A DNA stretch of 64,000 nucleotides from contig NZ_JABVXF010000005.1 in assembly GCF_013349995.1 (NCBI RefSeq), positions 62,001-126,000 of the forward strand. Direction: 5' to 3'. The stretch's first letter is position 1, and each line of letters begins with the position of its first letter. The stretch comes from Pseudoalteromonas sp. 0303. GTDB taxonomy: Bacteria > Pseudomonadota > Gammaproteobacteria > Enterobacterales > Alteromonadaceae. Of the stretch, positions 8,736 through 17,635 are shown one piece after another. The notes beneath the pieces were generated by a model. It was not told the DNA's origin. It searched no databases and worked only from the letters and a program-made list of their open reading frames with translations. The translations under genes were made by a program, and so were the position numbers.

Positions 8736-9905
8736 TTACCAAGTAGAACCCGCTTGAATGTAAATTGCATTCTGTTCAGGGCCATGGGCTACATCTAAGC
8801 CAATGCTAATACCGTAATGTTCATCAATTAAATAGCGAAAGCCTGCACCCACAGTATCTATGGTTTCGGCTTTTGATAAGTCAGAAAAGTTATCGGCCGC
8901 CCAGCCCATGCCAGTAAACACATTGAGCTTTATTTTATGAGTGATTTTATAGCTCGCTTCTGCTTCGGTAACAAATACATCAAGGCCTTGATAGCGAGTT
9001 GCAGACACACCGCGAAGACTAATACTTGGCGGAATATATACCGGTAAGCGTTTTTCACCACGGTTGTTAACTGAGTCATACTGCATGCGCAGAGCAAAGT
9101 TGAATTTATCGGTGTAACGCCAGTAATTTAAGGCGGTAAGCTTTAAGCTCGTGTAATCAACTTTACTGCCAATAGCCTCATCATAATATAAATATTCGGC
9201 CTTATAATTAAAGCCCCGCTCAGGGTTAAGGGGGTTATCTCGGCTATCGTATTCTATTAATGGGCCAATACCTGACGTATTTACATCAAGTGAAAGGTGC
9301 TCTTTGATAATATTGTTTTCGAGCAGAAAATCTTCGATAGGGTTTTCAGCTAAGCTTATTTCAACTTTACGATAAATCTGTTTAAAGCCGTAAAAGAAGT
9401 TACTGTCGTCATAGCGTAACTTAAGGTTTTGAAACACCGCTGGGCCTTCAATATTCAACGATAATGGTGTGAGTAGCTTGATCTCGTCGAAGGTATAAAA
9501 ATCAAGATTTATACTCGCCCAGCCAACAATCCCTTGATAGCGAATACGGTCTTCATCCCAAAAGGTAATGTGGCCAACAGCACCGCCTTTGGTGCCATTT
9601 TTAGTGCCCATTAGGCCCACCAAGCTAATACTTTGTGGTAGGGTTGAGCCTTCTTTTTTCTTCTTTTTGGCTTTCTCTTCGTTATCATGAAAAAAAAGGC
9701 CAACAACACCAAGGCCTGGCCCTACAGCTGGCTCTGTAATAAAAGTCGGTATGGGTAAAAATGAAATAGGTTCATCAACTTTTTGTTGTTGATTACTTAA
9801 TTGCTGCTCTGCAGGTTTTATTGCATATTCATCATAACTTGATGAAAAGCTTGGTGTGCTTAGCAAACTTGCTGTAAGTATATTTACTAGTACAACTTTT
9901 TTCAC
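8736..9905 (-). CDS. Omp85-superfamily outer-membrane beta-barrel without POTRA domains
   Basis: 389 residues with a signal peptide (MKKVVLVNILTASLLSTPSFS). The barrel contains GPLIEYDSRDNPLNPERGF, typical of the BamA/TamA surface-antigen domain, and the alternating strand pattern runs to a C-terminal aromatic residue (GSTW). The periplasmic region is too short for a POTRA domain; instead there is a lysine-rich segment near residues 78-85 (KAKKKKKEG). Such short members are often called BamA/TamA-family proteins with unknown cargo. It lies 38 bp downstream of the next envelope gene and is probably co-transcribed with it. Confidence 0.8.
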   Translation of the reverse strand: MKKVVLVNILTASLLSTPSFSSSYDEYAIKPAEQQLSNQQQKVDEPISFLPIPTFITEPAVGPGLGVVGLFFHDNEEKAKKKKKEGSTLPQSISLVGLMGTKNGTKGGAVGHITFWDEDRIRYQGIVGWASINLDFYTFDEIKLLTPLSLNIEGPAVFQNLKLRYDDSNFFYGFKQIYRKVEISLAENPIEDFLLENNIIKEHLSLDVNTSGIGPLIEYDSRDNPLNPERGFNYKAEYLYYDEAIGSKVDYTSLKLTALNYWRYTDKFNFALRMQYDSVNNRGEKRLPVYIPPSISLRGVSATRYQGLDVFVTEAEASYKITHKIKLNVFTGMGWAADNFSDLSKAETIDTVGAGFRYLIDEHYGISIGLDVAHGPEQNAIYIQAGSTW

Positions 9906-9943
9906 TTAATCCCTTACCTTGTTGTTTCGTGTTACTTCAAATT

Positions 9944-10735
9944 TTATAGCTGATAATTAAATTCGAGACGATGATCGCCATCCATAAAATCAACGTTTTC
10001 ATTCCAGTTTGCGAAATAGCGTAGATTCATACGCGGGTTAATTTGGTAACTTGCTGCAAATTCATGAGTCAAAATATGGCTTTGGTTTAGACCATAGTAG
10101 TGGTCTTTATAGTTATCGCTGCCGCCGATAGTTGTTAGCCAAAATGGATTGTAGTTAAGCCAAATTTTATCGTTAATGGTTATTTTCGCGTACATACCTA
10201 TTAAACCATAAGCACCCATAATGGAATAACCGCTGTCACGAGTGCCGTCATCTTCTAGGGTATTTTCACCGAGCGACGCCCCCACCCCAGCTAACGGGTA
10301 AAACGTAAAACGCCCCATAGGTTTTAAAGCTTTTATAAAGCTATACGAAACATCCATACTTTCGTCAGCGACAAGGTTGGCATTTAGGTTATAGTTAGCA
10401 TCAATCTGCGTTGCACTCATAGTGCTTAAATCAACAGAGAAGTTTCGAAAGCGAAATGAGTCAATTGAATCCGTCGTTTTGCTATCGCTCTCCCAGCCTA
10501 GCGCATCGCCATATATGCCTTTTACTTCAATCACATTCATGCCGGCAGTTGTTGCTATGCCCGTATCGTATGCTTGGCCCACTTTGAAATTGAGCCCTTT
10601 ATTTGTAGCGCCAACACCTACTTGAGTATAAACGGCCAGAGGGTCTGACATGTCTTGTACTTCTTTTTGCTCAGCCGCATGGCTCGAGGCTGCAATCATA
10701 AGCGCTAGTAAAGAGGGGAATCGAAGAGAAGTCAT
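9944..10735 (-). CDS. Hypothetical outer-membrane beta-barrel protein
   Basis: 263 residues starting with a cleavable signal peptide ending near SSHAAEQ. The mature part alternates hydrophobic and polar residues in short strands and ends in RLEFNYQL, consistent with a small outer-membrane barrel. I do not recognise the family. It is the first gene of a probable two-gene unit with the Omp85-like protein, which suggests a shared envelope role, and is divergent from the sulfatase with 389 bp between. Confidence 0.65.
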   Translation of the reverse strand: MTSLRFPSLLALMIAASSHAAEQKEVQDMSDPLAVYTQVGVGATNKGLNFKVGQAYDTGIATTAGMNVIEVKGIYGDALGWESDSKTTDSIDSFRFRNFSVDLSTMSATQIDANYNLNANLVADESMDVSYSFIKALKPMGRFTFYPLAGVGASLGENTLEDDGTRDSGYSIMGAYGLIGMYAKITINDKIWLNYNPFWLTTIGGSDNYKDHYYGLNQSHILTHEFAASYQINPRMNLRYFANWNENVDFMDGDHRLEFNYQL

Positions 10736-11124
10736 GTGTTTTCCTTACACAAAAGGTTGAAAAATAAATGTTTTTTAGTTTATATAAGTTGAAATTAGAT
10801 ACTTTTAGCTTAATAAATTCTCGACTTCAGCCTCTAAAGAGGCATCAATTTATTCTTTTCTAAAATAAAAATAGCATAAAAATAGTGACAAATGCGAGAA
10901 CAAAAATCGAACAAGCCTCAGCAAATACAACGAAGCTCTCAAAAAGCACTTTAGTAACAATTTATATTAATTTATCAACTGGTTAATGAAAATGCGTGAT
11001 TTTTGTGGAAATTTGATTTAAATCGCTTTTGCCGCTTTTAGAGACTAGACTGGTTTGTTTTTTAATCTATACTAAAAGCTGCTCATCTAGAGTAAAAAGT
11101 ATTATTAATGAAAAGGGATGATTT
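10736..11124. other. Intergenic region between the barrel gene and the sulfatase
   Basis: 389 bp of AT-rich DNA that should hold two divergent promoters. An interrupted palindrome GCCTCTAAAGAGGC lies at 10830-10843, but it has no second copy near a related gene, so no operator is assigned. AAAAGGGATGA precedes the sulfatase ATG and supplies its ribosome-binding site. Confidence 0.5.
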
Positions 11125-12621
11125 ATGAAAAAACTAATAGCGGCGGCTATTTGTGGCTTAGTTTCAACGGTAAGCCTTGCTGCAGATAAACCGAACGTAT
11201 TAGCCATTATGGTTGATGACGTTGCGCCAATCTCACTCAGTGCATACTCGCACGGTATGACCTACCCAACCCCTAATATTGATCGCATTGCTAACGAAGG
11301 TGCATTGTTTACAGATCACTATGCACAACCAAGTTGTACAGCGGGTCGTGCTGCGTTTTTAATGGGGCAATTACCAATTCGAACAGGCCTAACAACGGTA
11401 GGCCAACCGGGTAACCCTCTCGGTATTAAAGAAGCCGATCCTACCTTAGCTGAATTTTTAAAAGATCGCGGTTATATGACTGCGCAATTTGGTAAAAACC
11501 ACTTAGGTGATTTAGATGAGCACTTACCAACAAAGCATGGCTTTGATGAATTTTACGGTAACTTGTATCACCTCAATGTATCCGAAGAACCTGAACAAGC
11601 GGATTACCCAAAAGATCCTGAGTTTGTGAAAAAGTTTGGTCCACGTGGTGTTATCGAATCTTACGCCAATGGCAAAATTATCGATACAGGCCCGCTTACT
11701 CGCAAACGTATGGAAACCTTTGACGAAGAAGTGTTAGAGCGCTCACTTAACTTTATGGAACGTGCAGTTAAGGCGAAAAAGCCATTCTTTATTTGGCATG
11801 CGTCTAGTCGTATGCACGTTTACACACACTTAAAACCAGAAAGCCGTAATTTAGCGACGGGTATTAGCTCTGAAGAAGACGTATTTGGTAGTGGCCTGAT
11901 TGAACATGATGGCCATGTTGGCAAGCTGCTTGATAAACTTGATGAGCTAAAAATTGCCGATAACACAATTGTTATTTACACCAGTGATAATGGCCCTGAG
12001 CAATCAAGCTGGCCAGATGCAGGCACAACTGAATTCCGCGGTGAAAAAATGACAACCTGGGAAGGGGGCGTGCGTGTGCCTTTCTTAGTTCGTTGGCCAA
12101 ACAAAATACCTAAAGGCCTAAAGCTAAATGGTATTTCTTCACATGAAGATGTTTTCCCAACTGTTGCTGCTGCACTAGGTGAAAAGAACTTACGAGAAAA
12201 GCTTAAAAAGTCAGACAAAGTGTATATTGATGGTGAAAACAACCTAGCTTATTGGACTGGTAAAGCGGATAAGTCTGCACGTAATTATTTCTTCTATTAC
12301 TATGAGTCTCAGCTTACAGCAGTTCGTTTTGGCCCTTGGAAAATGCACTTTGCAACTAAACCAAATGGTTTATATTACGAAGACATGGTAACTCACAGCA
12401 TGCCTAAACTATTTAACTTACGTAAAGATCCATTAGAGCACTATGATGGAGTAACAGGTTTCCACCAAATCATGCGTAAGAGTTGGTTGCTACAGCCAAT
12501 CATTGCTAAGTTAAACGAACATGTACAATCTTTTGTAGAGTTCCCACCGCGTCAAGAGTCTGCGTCTCTTAACGTGAATGAAGCAATCGAAAAAGCAAAA
12601 TCACTAAACTATGGTCATTAA
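11125..12621 (+). CDS. Secreted arylsulfatase (sulfatase family S1)
   Basis: 498 residues with a signal peptide cleaved after VSLAA. The sulfatase signature C-T-A-G-R begins at Cys71, the residue oxidised to formylglycine. The metal site begins with VDD at residues 30-32, and GKNHLGD and YTSDNGPEQ follow as in the family. It hydrolyses a sulfate ester, probably in the periplasm. In marine bacteria the target is often an algal polysaccharide, but nothing here identifies it. The maturation enzyme is not in the window. The gene is monocistronic and ends at a terminator. Confidence 0.9.
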   Translation: MKKLIAAAICGLVSTVSLAADKPNVLAIMVDDVAPISLSAYSHGMTYPTPNIDRIANEGALFTDHYAQPSCTAGRAAFLMGQLPIRTGLTTVGQPGNPLGIKEADPTLAEFLKDRGYMTAQFGKNHLGDLDEHLPTKHGFDEFYGNLYHLNVSEEPEQADYPKDPEFVKKFGPRGVIESYANGKIIDTGPLTRKRMETFDEEVLERSLNFMERAVKAKKPFFIWHASSRMHVYTHLKPESRNLATGISSEEDVFGSGLIEHDGHVGKLLDKLDELKIADNTIVIYTSDNGPEQSSWPDAGTTEFRGEKMTTWEGGVRVPFLVRWPNKIPKGLKLNGISSHEDVFPTVAAALGEKNLREKLKKSDKVYIDGENNLAYWTGKADKSARNYFFYYYESQLTAVRFGPWKMHFATKPNGLYYEDMVTHSMPKLFNLRKDPLEHYDGVTGFHQIMRKSWLLQPIIAKLNEHVQSFVEFPPRQESASLNVNEAIEKAKSLNYGH

Positions 12622-12643
12622 TTACTAACCATAAGTTAAGTTG

Positions 12644-12667
12644 AAAGGGCCTACTTGGCCCTTTTTT
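12644..12667 (+). terminator. Terminator after the sulfatase
   Basis: Stem AAAGGGCC / GGCCCTTT with loop TACTT, followed by T residues; 22 bp after the stop codon. It could also serve the convergent cytochrome gene, because the opposite strand has a short T run. Confidence 0.8.
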
Positions 12668-12675
12668 AATACTTA

Positions 12676-14913
12676 TTAATTGATGCTATTCATCATTTCG
12701 AGCTGTTTCACAAACTGCTCAACTTGTTGGTTACCCGGTACCAAGCGGGCTAGGTTTCTGGCATAAAACAGCGCTTGTTTGTAGTTCTCTTCTGCCACAT
12801 ACCACTGCGCCAAACTGTAACTGATATCTGGGTTATTCGGTGTTAGATTAAAAGCGCGCTCAAGGGCCGAGATAGCAGCAGGCATATTGCCTAAATCTTG
12901 TAATAGTAGCGCGTAGGTAAACTGATAGTTTGCATTCTCTTGCGCAAGCTGCGCTGCTTTTTGTAAATGAGTAAGGGCAGTGTCTTTTTGTTTTGTGCGA
13001 ATAAGGCTCATTGCCAGAGCATAATGAATATCGCCGCTTTCTGCGTTAACGTCTAAGCCTTGTTTCAAGATGGCTTGCGCTGCTTTTTCATCGCCTTGGT
13101 TGCGATATAAATCAGCTAAATTGACATAAGCAGGAGCAAAAATAGGCTCAACACTGATTGCTTGTAGGTAATGTGTTTTGGCTTGCGCTGGCTTTTGTAG
13201 TGTGAGTGCCAGATTACCTAAATTGGTATGGGAATAGCCACGCTCTGCTTGATACTCTTGAATGCCTTTGTACTCATCAAGGGCTGAATTTAAACGTTTG
13301 CTATCTTGCTCACTAAGACCCGCCGGAAAGGGCTGAGTTAACATGGCCGCCAGTGCTCTTGCAGCTTCAGCTCTGATAGGTAAATGCTCATCATCTAAAA
13401 GCGGGTTTAATAAACGCCAGCGCTGGTTAATATCAAATGGCATGGCCGCTTCAATGGCGGCTTGGCGTTTTAATGGCTCGCTGTCTTTTACTGAGCGAGC
13501 AATCGCAACGACAGCGTTGTTATCAGGGCTTGTGGCTAAACGGCTTAATGCTGAAGCGCGAATAATCTCAGGAAAGCCTTTATCTTGCACGATTTTGGTC
13601 AGCATGGTTGAGGCATTAGGTAAACGGTTATCGGCGGCATAAAACGCCTCAGAAAAATGCGCAGTACCAAGGTGTTTTGAATTTGGATGCCAGTCTTTTA
13701 TGTTGCTAACCGCCCACTGCGGTGTCTTATCTTCATGGCAGCTATTACAAGCATTTGGGGCATTTGTTTTTAATGTTAAGTCTGGGCGTGGTACCCGAAA
13801 GCTGTGGTCGCGCCTTGCATCAACTTGCATATAGGTGGTGGCAGGCATATGACAATCAACACATTGGCTACCAGTACTTGCCACTTTGTGACCGTGATGT
13901 TTCGGCGTATCGAACACCTCTTGGCTATGACATTGCGTACAGGTTTGATTACCCGGTAGCTTTAATTTACCCGAATGAGGGTTATGACAGTTACTACATG
14001 TTACCCCGGCATTGAACATTTTACTTTGTAAGAATGAACCCCAAACATAGTCTTCGTCCCACACTTGACCATCAACGTGATAAAGCTCAGGAGTGAGTAA
14101 TGAGCCTTGAAAGCTTTGTAAAAAGCTATGTGGGTCTTTGCGGTCGTCAAGCTGTGAGCGGCGAGCATGGCAAGTTGCGCACACTTGCACTTGCTCGCTT
14201 TTTACTAGTGGCTGCACGCTTTGCATACTGCCATCGGCTTTTTGGGTAAACAGCGGAGTTTGCTTTTTAATATTATGAGTAAAGCCCTTATCGGCAATAC
14301 TGCTATCGCCATCAGCCCATTTTAAATGAGCTTGTGGATCGCCATGACACGCTTTACAGCTCACGTTAATGCTTGAATAACTCGAATCAAAGCTATTCGT
14401 TTTAAGGTCAAATTGCTTTTTGAAATCAGTTGAGTGGCAATCGGCACACATATGATTCCAGTTTTGGCCTTTTTGCGACCAATGAAATAGGTCGTGTTTT
14501 TTCTGCTCAGGGTGCAGTACAAACCAGCGCTGACCGCCGTCTGTTTTACTGCGCGAGTCCCATGCAAATGGAAACAGCTGAATGTGACCTTGGCCCATAT
14601 CAAACATGTATTGCTGCAATGGCTCATAGCCAAATGTGTATAAAACCGGGTAATCAGTCAGCTTGCCATCAAGGTTTGGCATGCTTATAAAAAGTTGTTG
14701 GTCTTGTTGATAAAAGCGCGCTTGCTGGCCTTGGTAGTCAAGGGTTTGTTCGTTGAAATTACCAAGCACCGTAGTGGGAGTAGCTTTTTCCATAGCATGA
14801 AAATGATGGGATGTTTGCCAGTCTTCAACTTGGCTTTGATGACAGTTAATACACTGGGGTTCTGCAAACGCATTAAATGCGAAAAAGCTGCATAACAGCC
14901 AAGCCAATCTCAT
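12676..14913 (-). CDS. Octaheme c-type cytochrome with C-terminal TPR domain
   Basis: 745 residues with a signal peptide (MRLAWLLCSFFAFNAFA), so periplasmic. Eight CXXCH haem-binding motifs are present: CINCH, CADCH, CKACH, CATCH, CSNCH, CTQCH, CVDCH and CNSCH, all in the first 400 residues. The second half contains HEAT-like helices and then several tetratricopeptide repeats (LGNLALTLQKPAQAKTHYL and similar). Similar proteins are annotated as multiheme cytochromes with TPRs; the electron partner is unknown. The start at 14913 is preferred over an upstream ATG because AAAGGA lies 11 bp before it and the signal peptide follows directly. Confidence 0.85.
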   Translation of the reverse strand: MRLAWLLCSFFAFNAFAEPQCINCHQSQVEDWQTSHHFHAMEKATPTTVLGNFNEQTLDYQGQQARFYQQDQQLFISMPNLDGKLTDYPVLYTFGYEPLQQYMFDMGQGHIQLFPFAWDSRSKTDGGQRWFVLHPEQKKHDLFHWSQKGQNWNHMCADCHSTDFKKQFDLKTNSFDSSYSSINVSCKACHGDPQAHLKWADGDSSIADKGFTHNIKKQTPLFTQKADGSMQSVQPLVKSEQVQVCATCHARRSQLDDRKDPHSFLQSFQGSLLTPELYHVDGQVWDEDYVWGSFLQSKMFNAGVTCSNCHNPHSGKLKLPGNQTCTQCHSQEVFDTPKHHGHKVASTGSQCVDCHMPATTYMQVDARRDHSFRVPRPDLTLKTNAPNACNSCHEDKTPQWAVSNIKDWHPNSKHLGTAHFSEAFYAADNRLPNASTMLTKIVQDKGFPEIIRASALSRLATSPDNNAVVAIARSVKDSEPLKRQAAIEAAMPFDINQRWRLLNPLLDDEHLPIRAEAARALAAMLTQPFPAGLSEQDSKRLNSALDEYKGIQEYQAERGYSHTNLGNLALTLQKPAQAKTHYLQAISVEPIFAPAYVNLADLYRNQGDEKAAQAILKQGLDVNAESGDIHYALAMSLIRTKQKDTALTHLQKAAQLAQENANYQFTYALLLQDLGNMPAAISALERAFNLTPNNPDISYSLAQWYVAEENYKQALFYARNLARLVPGNQQVEQFVKQLEMMNSIN

Positions 14914-15009
14914 CACTGAATAAATCCTTTTTATTTTTACCACATGCACTTAGAGTTATATCAGTTTATTGCTGATAAGCAAAGTCGGCTTATTAAAACG
15001 AGGGTATAA

Positions 15010-15032
15010 AAAAGCCCGAGAAACTCGGGCTT
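15010..15032 (-). terminator. Terminator of the ThrE-like gene
   Basis: Stem AAGCCCGAG / CTCGGGCTT with a 3-base loop; on the minus strand it is followed by a run of T. It sits 7 bp after the stop of the exporter gene. Confidence 0.85.
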
Positions 15033-15038
15033 AGTAAG

Positions 15039-16334
15039 TTATAAACTTTTCTTTGGTGGCAGCGCGACGTTAGCAAAGATAAGCCCCGCCACTAATGACA
15101 TGAAAATTAAAAAGGTTTGTTGGCCAATATGGTCTGCATAAACGAAATCTTGGCCTTCAATAAGTGAGTTCAAGCCAATATAGGTTTTACTACCAGGTAC
15201 CAATACGATTAGTCCTTGCATAGCTACAATAGAGGCTGGAGCATTGACAACGCGGTTGAATAAGTTGCTAAAAACGCCCACGGCTAATGCGCCTACAAAT
15301 GTGCCTAATGTGTAGTCTAGGTACATGGCTGAACCAATACTTGTACCATACGCTATAAAGCCAGATGCAATAGACCAAACAGCATGTTTTAGCTTGGTTC
15401 TAAAAATCACGATTAGGCTGCTACATAGCATGAAAATAGCAAGCCAAGCTGTCCATTTGGGTAAAGGCTCAGGTTGCACAAAGTCACTTTGACCAAAAAT
15501 AGCAAAACCAATACCAATACCAATAAAGGCGCCAAAATACAGTTTAAACAGAAGCATGAATGAGTCCATCACCCGAGCCGTACCAGATACTAAATGTCTT
15601 GCCGCTAACTCTGCCAAACCTAGGGCTAACGCTAAGCCGGGTATAAACACAATGATGGCAGAAAGTACCACTAGCCGTATGTTGATTTGGGCATCAATAT
15701 AGACACTAATAGCACAGGCTATAATCGCCGATACAATGGCTACTAATGGTTCAAGCATATGGGCAACACGTTTAGAGCGTGTTGACCAAAGTACAAATAA
15801 ATACACCACTAAGGTAATAAGTGCTGACCAAAATACATCATTCCAGCTAGTACCCATCAACATGGCAAATGCACCACCTGAGGTTGCAAATGCAACGCCA
15901 GTCATAAATTTATTATATGGGTTTGGCATGGTGTAAATAATATCGAGCTGTTTATCGACCTCTTGTAGCGTCAGCTCGCCATTAAGCATTTTGTTTACTA
16001 AGTCATCGGTATCTGCCAGCGAGCCTAAGTCATGATCGCCCGGATCAACACGCGCAACATGGGTGTACTCTTCTTCGTGCCCATCTGTCCAAATAACAAA
16101 TGTCACTGATGTTGGCGACATAACAAAAGATGATTTCAAACCGAGGTAAGTCGCAACTTCCATTAAGTGTGCTTCTAGTCGGTATGCAGGTGTACCGTAT
16201 TTATGAAGCATTTTGCCAAGCTTCACGATAAATTTTCGTTTTTCAGTAAACGTTGCGGTTTTCAAAGGCGTTTTGAACCAAAGGTTAAATTGTTCAGTTA
16301 AGGATAGACCAAAATTCAATAAGATATAGTCCAA
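15039..16334 (-). CDS. Threonine/serine exporter family protein (ThrE type)
   Basis: Up to 431 residues. The N-terminal hydrophilic part contains KLGKMLHKYGTPAYRLEAHL, the hallmark of the ThrE/DUF1212 domain, followed by about ten membrane segments; the last part matches the DUF3815 half (GLIVLVPGSKTYIGLNSLIEG). ThrE exports threonine and serine in Corynebacterium; activity here is inferred. The start is uncertain: the frame opens with a TTG at 16334 lying in the loop of a 9-bp inverted repeat, with internal TTG codons soon after. Expressed alone. Confidence 0.85.
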   Translation of the reverse strand: MDYILLNFGLSLTEQFNLWFKTPLKTATFTEKRKFIVKLGKMLHKYGTPAYRLEAHLMEVATYLGLKSSFVMSPTSVTFVIWTDGHEEEYTHVARVDPGDHDLGSLADTDDLVNKMLNGELTLQEVDKQLDIIYTMPNPYNKFMTGVAFATSGGAFAMLMGTSWNDVFWSALITLVVYLFVLWSTRSKRVAHMLEPLVAIVSAIIACAISVYIDAQINIRLVVLSAIIVFIPGLALALGLAELAARHLVSGTARVMDSFMLLFKLYFGAFIGIGIGFAIFGQSDFVQPEPLPKWTAWLAIFMLCSSLIVIFRTKLKHAVWSIASGFIAYGTSIGSAMYLDYTLGTFVGALAVGVFSNLFNRVVNAPASIVAMQGLIVLVPGSKTYIGLNSLIEGQDFVYADHIGQQTFLIFMSLVAGLIFANVALPPKKSL

Positions 16335-16349
16335 TAGCTAGACTATATC
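16323..16349. repeat. 9-bp perfect inverted repeat across the ThrE-like start
   Basis: GATATAGTC at 16323-16331 and GACTATATC at 16341-16349 are exact reverse complements separated by 9 bp. In mRNA this would form a hairpin around the putative TTG start; in DNA it could be an operator. Confidence 0.6.
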
Positions 16350-16414
16350 GCTTAAATTGACCAGCGCGATTTTAGCGACAAAAGCCGCTATGTCTAGTGT
16401 TATTTACGGCAAAA

Positions 16415-17635
16415 TTACTTATTTTTTGCTTCAATCCACTGCGCCATGTATTGGGTCGAACGCATGGTGTGATGTTTGAGCATTTGGCCGGTAAAATTTT
16501 GCTGTCTATGCTGCGCTAATGACTCACTAATGGCGGTGATTTTAGCGATTAACTGCGACTGAAGTTTTGATTTATCATAATATTTTTGCAATAACTGCTG
16601 GCCATTTTGCTGTGCCTGAGTAAATAACGCTTCATCTTGATAAAGTGCCACTGCTGCATCTGCAAATTGCTGTGCATCTTCACAGATTGCGCCTGACCAA
16701 AGCTCATTTTGATGCATGCCTTCACTACCAATAGGAGTTGTTACGCTCGGCGTTTGCATGATCATCGCTTCGAGTAACTTACCCTTAATACCAGCCCCAA
16801 AACGCAGTGGCGATAAACATACTCGGGCATCTTCCATCACTTGATAAGCATCATCAGCCCAGCCTTTGATTAAAAAGCCGGTTTTTGGATTGTTCAGCGC
16901 TGTTGCCTTTGGTGGCGGGTAAGAGCCATAAATGTGGAGTTCGGCATCGGGTAATTGTTTGCGGATCAGCGGCCAAATCTGTTGTAAGTACAACACTGCA
17001 TCCCAGTTTGGCGCATGACGAAAATTACCAATGGTCATAAAGTGTTTACGCTCTGAAAATGATTTGGTGCTGGTGGGGATATGCTGTAAATCAACCAAAA
17101 ATGGTAGGTGGTGAAGTAGGGCGTTATCGACTTTGAAAACGTCATTGAGTAGCTGCATCTCGTAATGCGAGATAATTAAGCTGATGTCTGAGCGTAAAAT
17201 AGCGGCGATTTCTCGCTTGGCAATATCACTGTGTAAATCGCTATGGCTGAATTCTCTACCTGCTTTATGAGCGTCGTGACGGGCATTTCTTAGACACTGT
17301 AAATCTTCGGTATCGAGAACTTTAAGTGCATTAGGGCAGTATTTGTCGACTCGCCAACCAAACTGTTCTTCCATCATAAAGCGGTCAAACATCACAATAT
17401 CAGGGTTATACGCTTGTACGTACTCATCAAAGCTAGAGCAGTTTAATGCAATTACTTGTGTGGTAATGCCATCTTCGCTGAGATCCACCATGTGTTCGGT
17501 TTTTTGCGCTGGGCTTGCAAATTCGACTTGCCAGTTTTCTGCACGAAAGGCGCGCAGGAGTGACATCATGTGGGTGCCGGCTGCCGACGAATTAGGCTCA
17601 GGCCATACATAGCCGATCACTAACACTTTTTTCAT
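16415..17635 (-). CDS. Glycosyltransferase, GT4-like (GT-B fold)
   Basis: 406 residues, cytoplasmic. The N-terminal half begins KKVLVIGYVWPEPNSSAAGTH, a GT-B donor-side start, and the C-terminal half has the GT4 sugar-nucleotide motif RFGAGIKGKLLEAMIMQTPSVTT (residues about 290-310), with the Glu that contacts the nucleotide sugar. Acceptor and donor cannot be read from the sequence. Its ATG overlaps the stop of the upstream LacI gene (ATGA), so the two are translationally coupled, an unusual pairing for a glycosyltransferase. Confidence 0.82.
   Translation of the reverse strand: MKKVLVIGYVWPEPNSSAAGTHMMSLLRAFRAENWQVEFASPAQKTEHMVDLSEDGITTQVIALNCSSFDEYVQAYNPDIVMFDRFMMEEQFGWRVDKYCPNALKVLDTEDLQCLRNARHDAHKAGREFSHSDLHSDIAKREIAAILRSDISLIISHYEMQLLNDVFKVDNALLHHLPFLVDLQHIPTSTKSFSERKHFMTIGNFRHAPNWDAVLYLQQIWPLIRKQLPDAELHIYGSYPPPKATALNNPKTGFLIKGWADDAYQVMEDARVCLSPLRFGAGIKGKLLEAMIMQTPSVTTPIGSEGMHQNELWSGAICEDAQQFADAAVALYQDEALFTQAQQNGQQLLQKYYDKSKLQSQLIAKITAISESLAQHRQQNFTGQMLKHHTMRSTQYMAQWIEAKNK

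Noticed and set aside
10830..10843. GCCTCTAAAGAGGC as a regulatory palindrome
   Set aside because: A single short copy with no related site; it can occur by chance.
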